Origin: Angiostrongylus vasorum
Lineage: Eukaryota; Nematoda; Chromadorea; Rhabditida; Metastrongylidae
Assembly: GCA_018806985.1 (NCBI GenBank)
Contig: JADANN010000009.1
Coordinates: forward strand, 186,001-250,000
Length of the DNA: 64,000 nucleotides
Direction of reading: 5' to 3'
The translations under genes were made by a program, and so were the position numbers. Numbering within the stretch: position 1 is the first letter of the stretch; the number at the start of each line of letters is the position of its first letter. Under the pieces are notes generated by a model. That model was not told where the DNA came from. It saw nothing but the letters and a program-made list of their open reading frames with translations, and searched no databases. Shown here piece after piece: positions 59,030 through 64,000 of this stretch.

Positions 59030-59245
59030 TTATCATAAGAACTAGCTTAGAGACAGGCGAAAAGAATGGCTTGCATGGTGTGGTGGTGAACACATGAGCT
59101 CCCGAAAAGGATAATAGCGCGGTCGTTCCCCTACCGCCTACACCTGCGGTTCGGAGGTCGGAGTTTTGCAAATATCTCAGTATCGTTGTGATTGTATTCC
59201 ACATAATACACTGTCGTGAAAATTGTAGTAGGCAAGGAATAAAAA
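59030..59245 (+). mobile_element. S3 SINE copy
   Basis: Plus-sense: CTTAGAGACAGGCGAAAAG, TGGTGTGGTGGTGAACACAT (A-like box), GCGCGGTCGTTCCCC (B-like), CAAATATCTCAGTATCGTTG and a tail GGCAAGGAATAAAAAG. It begins at the GAGAGACAGGCG border shared with the short-form copies. Confidence 0.75.
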
Positions 59246-59470
59246 GTGAACATTGTATATATACATGTATATAAAAAATATCTTTAAATTCTTATAATTT
59301 ATCTCCCAATCAAAATTTTTACAAAAGATAAATACGAGGATTAAGCATCGCCAGCGTTCGCCACCAGCTTCTCAAGCCTTTCGACAATCGTACCAACTGA
59401 AATCATCGGGAACTCTTGTGGGATGTCGACCGTTGAGTTGTTCCAAAGTCAGTTGTTTGATAGAGTTGAC

Positions 59471-59556
59471 TTGAATAATAAACGACCTCTTTAAAACACC
59501 CACCGGTTTGTTCTTTGTAAGTCTTCAAGTTGTTTGATGGAGACCAGCTCCACGGA
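59471..59556 (-). repeat. Penelope-like 3' segment, duplicate of 60817-60900
   Basis: TCTTTAAAACACCCACCG and TTTGATGGAGACCAGCTCCA are shared almost identically with 60817-60900, the 3' part of the minus-strand Penelope-like remnant. Confidence 0.65.
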
Positions 59557-60091
59557 GTACTAACCAACCCTGAAGAAAAATGGCGCAAGGTGCTAAGTCA
59601 AGGCTTTGGGCTTACCACTCATGTTCACTGAGATCACATACCCATTTTCTGGTGAAAAGCGCATTCTGGCGTTCACGAACAAAAATAGGAATGTGTGGAA
59701 GAGCGCTATCTTGTATGAAAATCAAACTTTTAATATTCTTTTACACAGTGAAAGAAGAGCCCAATCTCCCTTGCGTCTTGTCGAACTCAGTTGTTTGGTT
59801 TATGACTGGACATTTTTTGAACAAGTTGCAGTAGTTCTGGGAAACTGGAATTGGAAGGACCACTGCGCTTATCAATTATAGATGCTATAAAGGACTTTTT
59901 TTTAACCTCGTCACTAGTCAATAATTTGCTGTTTTTTTGTTGATTACCAACCACGAGGTCGGCATAACAGGATTCGGATACAGAATAGCTGACATTTGGA
60001 GGTTGCAACTTTTTCAGAGCTTGGAAAGGTCAGATTGGCATGCAATCTACTCAGCCAAACACTTTCATAACCTTAGCAGACAAAGCTTACC

Positions 60092-60813
60092 ACATAAATT
60101 TCCTATAATGGTGAGATACTTTCAAAACTCCGGACCGCAGGTATCTGCGCTGGGGAACGAAGGCGCTATTGTCCTTTCCGGGGGAGTAACGCTTTCACCA
60201 CCACACCATGCGGGTCCTTCGTTTCGCCTGTCTCCCAGCTAGTTCTATCGATCACTTGCCATCAGCAATCACTCGTCAACGGGATTGATAGAACTAGTTG
60301 AGAGACAGGAGAAACGAAGGACCCTCATGGTGTGGTGGTGAACGCGTTACTCCCCGGAAAGGACAATAGCGAGTTCGTTCCTCATCGCAGACCCCTGCGG
60401 TCGGGAGTTTTTCAAATATCTCAGCATTATAGGAGTTATATTTTGCAACGCACCCTGCCATTAAAAAGAATAGGCAGATAAAAAAAGGTTAAGATTGTGA
60501 TTATAATTATAGCCTCAGCTTAACTGGGTTCAATGCCGATTTGGGCTCCCCAGATGAATCCCGTTGACGGGTAATTGCTGATGGCAAGTGATCGATAGAA
60601 CTAGCTGACAGACAGGCGAAATGAAGGACCCGCATGGTGTGGTGGTGAACGCGTTACTCCCCGGAAAGGACAATAGCTAGTTCGTTCCTCATCGCAGACC
60701 CCTGCGGTCAGGAGTTTTTCAAATATCTCAGCATTATAGGAGTTATATTTTTTCAACGCACCCTGCCATTAAAAAGAATAGGCAGCAAATAAAAAAGGTT
60801 AACATAAATTTCC
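60092..60813. mobile_element. triple S3 SINE insertion with 12 bp target-site duplication
   Basis: ACATAAATTTCC at 60092-60103 recurs at 60802-60813. Inside are three S3 copies: minus-sense (about 60110-60285), plus-sense (60285-60490) and a complete plus-sense copy (60510-60800). The two plus-sense copies share private changes (CAGACCCCTGCGGTCRGGAG, CATTATAGGAGTTATATTTT), so one arose from the other. The unit sits in the 3' region of the minus-strand Penelope-like remnant. Confidence 0.85.
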
Positions 60814-60816
60814 ATT

Positions 60817-61700
60817 TGAATAACAAACGTCCTCTTTAAAACACCCACCGCTTTCTGCTTTGTAAGTCTTCCAGTTGTTTGATGGAGACCAGCTCCACGA
60901 ACTATTATATGTGCGAACACTGGCTCAGATAAAAGAATCAGCCTGACGTATGGAGCTAGATCATGCAATGTCATAGAACACTCCTCCTTGCAGTTCATTT
61001 TTGGATTTTTGGAATTTTCCCAAAAACCCCTCAAGAGTTTTGCGCGCTCATGAGTTGGATTCTTCTGCGAGTATAGCGACTTTTACTTCAACATCTTTGT
61101 ATATTCTTGTTATTTGGCTTTCAATATCGCTTAATGATGCAGCATTTTTTCGGATGGGTTAATTGGAACTAATGTGAACGCTCAGAAATGGAATCCAGTT
61201 TTTTTTTCAGCATCTCTCGGATGATGTTATGTACTCTCTCTGTCCGTTCAGCAACTCAAAGCATTTATCCATCTCCTCGTATGTGTAGCAGATGACGAAA
61301 CATTCATCTATATGTCCGCAGTAGAGTAGTGCCGCCAGAGGTCGGCTACTGATGCTTCTACCTTAGACATAAATGCAATGGCAAGGGTTGGTGCCAGTCG
61401 CCGTCCCATTGCCAGCCCTCAAATTTGTGCATAATATTTATGATCGAGCAGTTTAGGCACACCTTTAGGAAGGCCATGAGCTGCTGAATCGAAAAAGCCG
61501 TATATGCTCACTACTCTTTCGTTTTGCACAAGAAACTCGTTGATGGCTTGCACTGCTGAGTCATTCGACACGTTAGTATAAAGGACGGTAGCGTAAAAGG
61601 ACTCCACAACATGTGCGCTTGTTAGGATGCGCGTTGCGCAGGCGACCTAGAACATTTGTGTATTCGTGAGATGGGCTGATATGTGCTTCAGCAACTGGGT
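60817..61700 (-). pseudogene. Penelope-like element (RT to GIY-YIG region), decayed
   Basis: Minus-strand frames in order: VESFYATVLYTNVSNDSAVQ (about 61610), EFLVQNERVVSIYGF, KYYAQI-stop-GLAMGRRLAPTLAIAF (about 61430-61370), DECFVICYTYEEMDKCFELL (about 61310) and ARKTLEGFLGKFQKSKNEL (about 61040). This is the Penelope-like RT palm and thumb followed by endonuclease C-terminal remnants. Many stops; not functional. Confidence 0.8.
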
Positions 61701-62039
61701 GGGAATTAAGTTTATAAACCTGGCTACTCTATCCGTGGGCTCATGTACACATGTGATGATGGGTTTAAACTTGAAGGATAGTTGAAGGATAACGGTAGAT
61801 TTAGAAACTTAATTCTCACACTGTTGCTGAAGTACCAACCAGCCCATATCACGAATATCCAAATGTTTCTGGATCGTCTGTCTAGCGTGCATCTTAACAA
61901 GCACGCATGTTATGTAGTCCTTCTACGTTGTCATTCTTTATACTAACGTATTGATGCAATAAGCGTGTATGGCTGCTCTATTCAGCTACTGATGGCTCTC
62001 TTAAGGTAGTACTTAAACTGTTCGATCTTCAGGTGATAC

Positions 62040-63335
62040 GAGAACTATTGCAGAAAAAATTAGACGGTTGACAATGGCACAGCGAATGGCACCGAATCTT
62101 GCTATTGCATTTGTGTCCAAGATGGAAGCACCAGTAACCGAAATCCGGCCATTACTCTGTTGCAGATATCTAGATGGATGTTTTTCATCTGCTCCTCACA
62201 AGAAGAGATGGACAAATGCCTTCAGTTATTGAACGAACAGTCAGAGCGCGTAGTATTGACCAGAAGGAAGCCGAAGGAAAACTGGCTTTCATCTCTGAAC
62301 GTTCAAATTAACCTATCCGAAAACGCCTACATACAAAACGGTACCGAAAGCCAAGTAACAAAGACATACTGCTTGATTATATCTCCTATAACCACTCACA
62401 CACCAGAAGGACGCTTGCAAGAAACATAACAAACAGAATAGCCACCAGCATGTGTACAGGAAGAGAGCAGTGGGAATAATCCTTGAAATTGTCGTAGCAA
62501 GTGGCCATTTCGAATGGCGACGAAACAGGAACTTCGGATAGGTGTAGAGAGAAGACCAAGCGCTTAAACGACAATTCTAGTTAGACTAAGGTCCCGTTCA
62601 TGCCGTCCTAGCTTTCCAACGAAACAAGTGCAGCTGTAGAACGTCGCCCAAGAAGTTCTGATCTGGAGACATCGGTAATAGTGATTAAAAATACCACCGG
62701 ACATTCTAAGACGGCAATTAGTTGGTGACCAACTATATGAACGCCTAAGCACAATGCAAAATTGTATACGCCCTAATGATAGAGATGACGGTTGCATGAG
62801 TTTAGTGCGGTGTCCCTAATCTCTTGTAAAGCGTATTGAGACAAATACGTTGGAGAAAAAACAGGTAGACCACTCTGGCAGTCTCGCACAGGACGCAGAA
62901 ACATAATGGAGAAGATGATGAAGTAAAGTATAGAAGATCACTATCCTCGCAAAGGAATCCAAAACATCAGTGCGTGAAACTCTTGAAGCGCTTTGGATAT
63001 ATCTCAAAAATCTAAAAACGAACCGCAAGGAGGAGTGCTTTGTGATCAACCATGACCTAGCGCCATGCCTCTGGGTGATTCCCTGACTTGGGCCAGGAAC
63101 CTCCCTCCCTCGCCGATGTAGTACTCTGTGGGGGCTTATGTCAACCGAATAACTGGAAGAATTAGAAAGAATAGAACGGTGGGTATTTAGAAGAAGGTGT
63201 TTAGAATGCAAATGGAGACGTGCTGAAGGTATTAAAGTGTTTGGCTGGATAGATTGCATGTCAGTTTGACCTTTCCAGGTTCTGAAGAAGACGGAACTGC
63301 CGAAACTTCAGCTATTCTTTATTAATAAGTAAGTG
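62040..63335 (+). pseudogene. Penelope-like element, RT 3' part, GIY-YIG remnant and 3' tail
   Basis: Plus-strand order: MAQRMAPNLAIAFVSKMEAP (62075), SSQEEMDKCLQLLNEQSERV (62190-62250), KTLARNITNRIATSMCTGRE (about 62410-62470), LRRQLVGDQLYERLSTMQNC (about 62710), KTSVRETLEAFWIYLKNLKT (about 62955) and the tail GGCTGGATAGATTGCATGTC to TTCTGAAGAAGACGGAAC (63243-63295). It lies head to head with the minus-strand copy ending near 61700. Frameshifted throughout. Confidence 0.8.
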
Positions 63336-63485
63336 CTCGTGTTTGCTCATCAAGAAAAAACAGTCAATTACAGTTCCTACATCCATGAGTTTTTTAACTG
63401 TTATTTTTGATCGTTTTTGCGTTAACGTAAACCTGTCTTTCTTAAATGGTCCTCCACCATTTTTTTGCACTTCGACAACGGATCT

Positions 63486-64000
63486 TCAAACTTTGTAGCG
63501 TATTGTTATCTGGGCACGTTCGTGAAGGGAAGGTCGTCCAGCGATGGTCGTAGAGCTTCCACATTTCAAACAAATAGTCCATCTGAAGAAAAAATTAACA
63601 ACATGAATTAACTTCCACACGCCAAGAAGCATAGGCAAAAGATTTGAGAAAAATATTACAGTACACAAACAAATTTCAACTAATTTGAAACTAGAAGTTA
63701 ATTTCAACCAGCTCCCAGATATAAGTGTTACCTGGTTCCATTATGATTATGAACATTTAAGCACTGAAATAAAGATATGTAGTAGAATACAGTTGGTAGG
63801 TATAGACATTGACGGACCGATCCTTCAATTTTTTTTCTTCGTAGGACTTACTCAACAAAGATCATCGATGGAATACCTAACTGCAGGGTAACGATGAAAT
63901 CCATAACTGATTTGCCACAAGATTTTCGAATTACTTCACATTCTTCACATTTCATTCGATCTCTCAAATGATCCTCGAACAGTGTAGTACGACTAATTAG
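63486..64000 (-). CDS. 3'-terminal exons of a gene with CxxC pairs, running off the right edge
   Basis: Minus-strand exons: from the window edge (or 63992, after ATTAG) to 63935, then 63763-63732 and 63582-63486. Borders are GAA|GTAATT, TTTATTTCAG|TGC, CCAG|GTAACA and TTTTTTCTTCAG|A, and phases agree. Reading: TTLFEDHLRDRMKCEECE, then CLNVHNHNGT, then RWTICLKCGSSTTIAGRPSL and HERAQITIRYKV-stop. CEEC and CLKC 15 residues apart could form a zinc-binding site (inference). Alternatively the first exon continues to 63853 (FVE|GTAAGT; reading VIRKSCGKSVMDFIVTLQLG) and skips the 32-base exon; this also joins the last exon in frame. Family not recognised; the 5' part is outside the window. Confidence 0.55.

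Noticed and set aside
1..64000. Bacterial-type operon, CRISPR array, prophage or viral genes
   Set aside because: Intron-bearing genes, SINEs and nematode-type genes throughout; no such system is present.

Overview
The window is nuclear DNA of a nematode, most likely a strongylid of the hookworm kind. This rests on three things: small exons with TTTTCAG-type acceptors separated by large repeat-filled introns, a nematode-specific neuropeptide gene (nlp-10), and heavy colonisation by tRNA-derived SINEs and eroded Penelope-like elements. The clade call is inference from style and gene content. No rRNA gene, functional tRNA gene, CRISPR array or bacterial-style operon is seen.

Three genes can be reconstructed with confidence. 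(1) 4984-9133 (+) is a nitrilase (nit-1 type) in eight exons. Its Glu-Lys-Cys catalytic triad is visible and it carries one reading-frame discrepancy at the exon 6/7 junction. (2) 42106-32689 (-) is a 12-TM major-facilitator transporter of the MFSD8/CLN7 type in nine exons, with a Ser/Pro-rich N-terminal extension. (3) 50665-48031 (-) is an nlp-10 neuropeptide precursor in four exons. It encodes five PFSGGMYG-like peptides, and every intron falls in phase 1 of a glycine codon.

Weaker gene evidence comes from splice-bounded exons. The 3' end of a gene with CxxC pairs runs off the right edge (63486-64000, -). Exons of an unidentified gene lie at 21030-22055 (-). A small secreted Cys-containing protein at 56100-56330 (+) has its frame broken by one base in an A-run directly after the ATG.

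Most of the remaining sequence is repeats. Four short families recur, called here S1-S4. S1 and S2 have clear tRNA-like A and B boxes at their heads. S3 has tRNA-like boxes inside the element and often occurs as inverted or multimeric units; three of these are bounded by perfect 12-13 bp target-site duplications, so each inserted as one piece. S4 is a ~400 bp family without recognisable coding or tRNA features. Penelope-like (RT plus GIY-YIG) remnants lie at the left edge, at 43.6-44.7 kb and as a head-to-head pair at 60.8-63.3 kb. A likely RTE C-terminal remnant lies near 46.2 kb.

The recognised genes belong to unrelated pathways (nitrile/amide hydrolysis, lysosomal-type transport, neuropeptide signalling), and nothing suggests they are co-regulated. 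The point of interest is the architecture: repeat-expanded introns, symmetric-phase exon cassettes, and composite SINE insertions.
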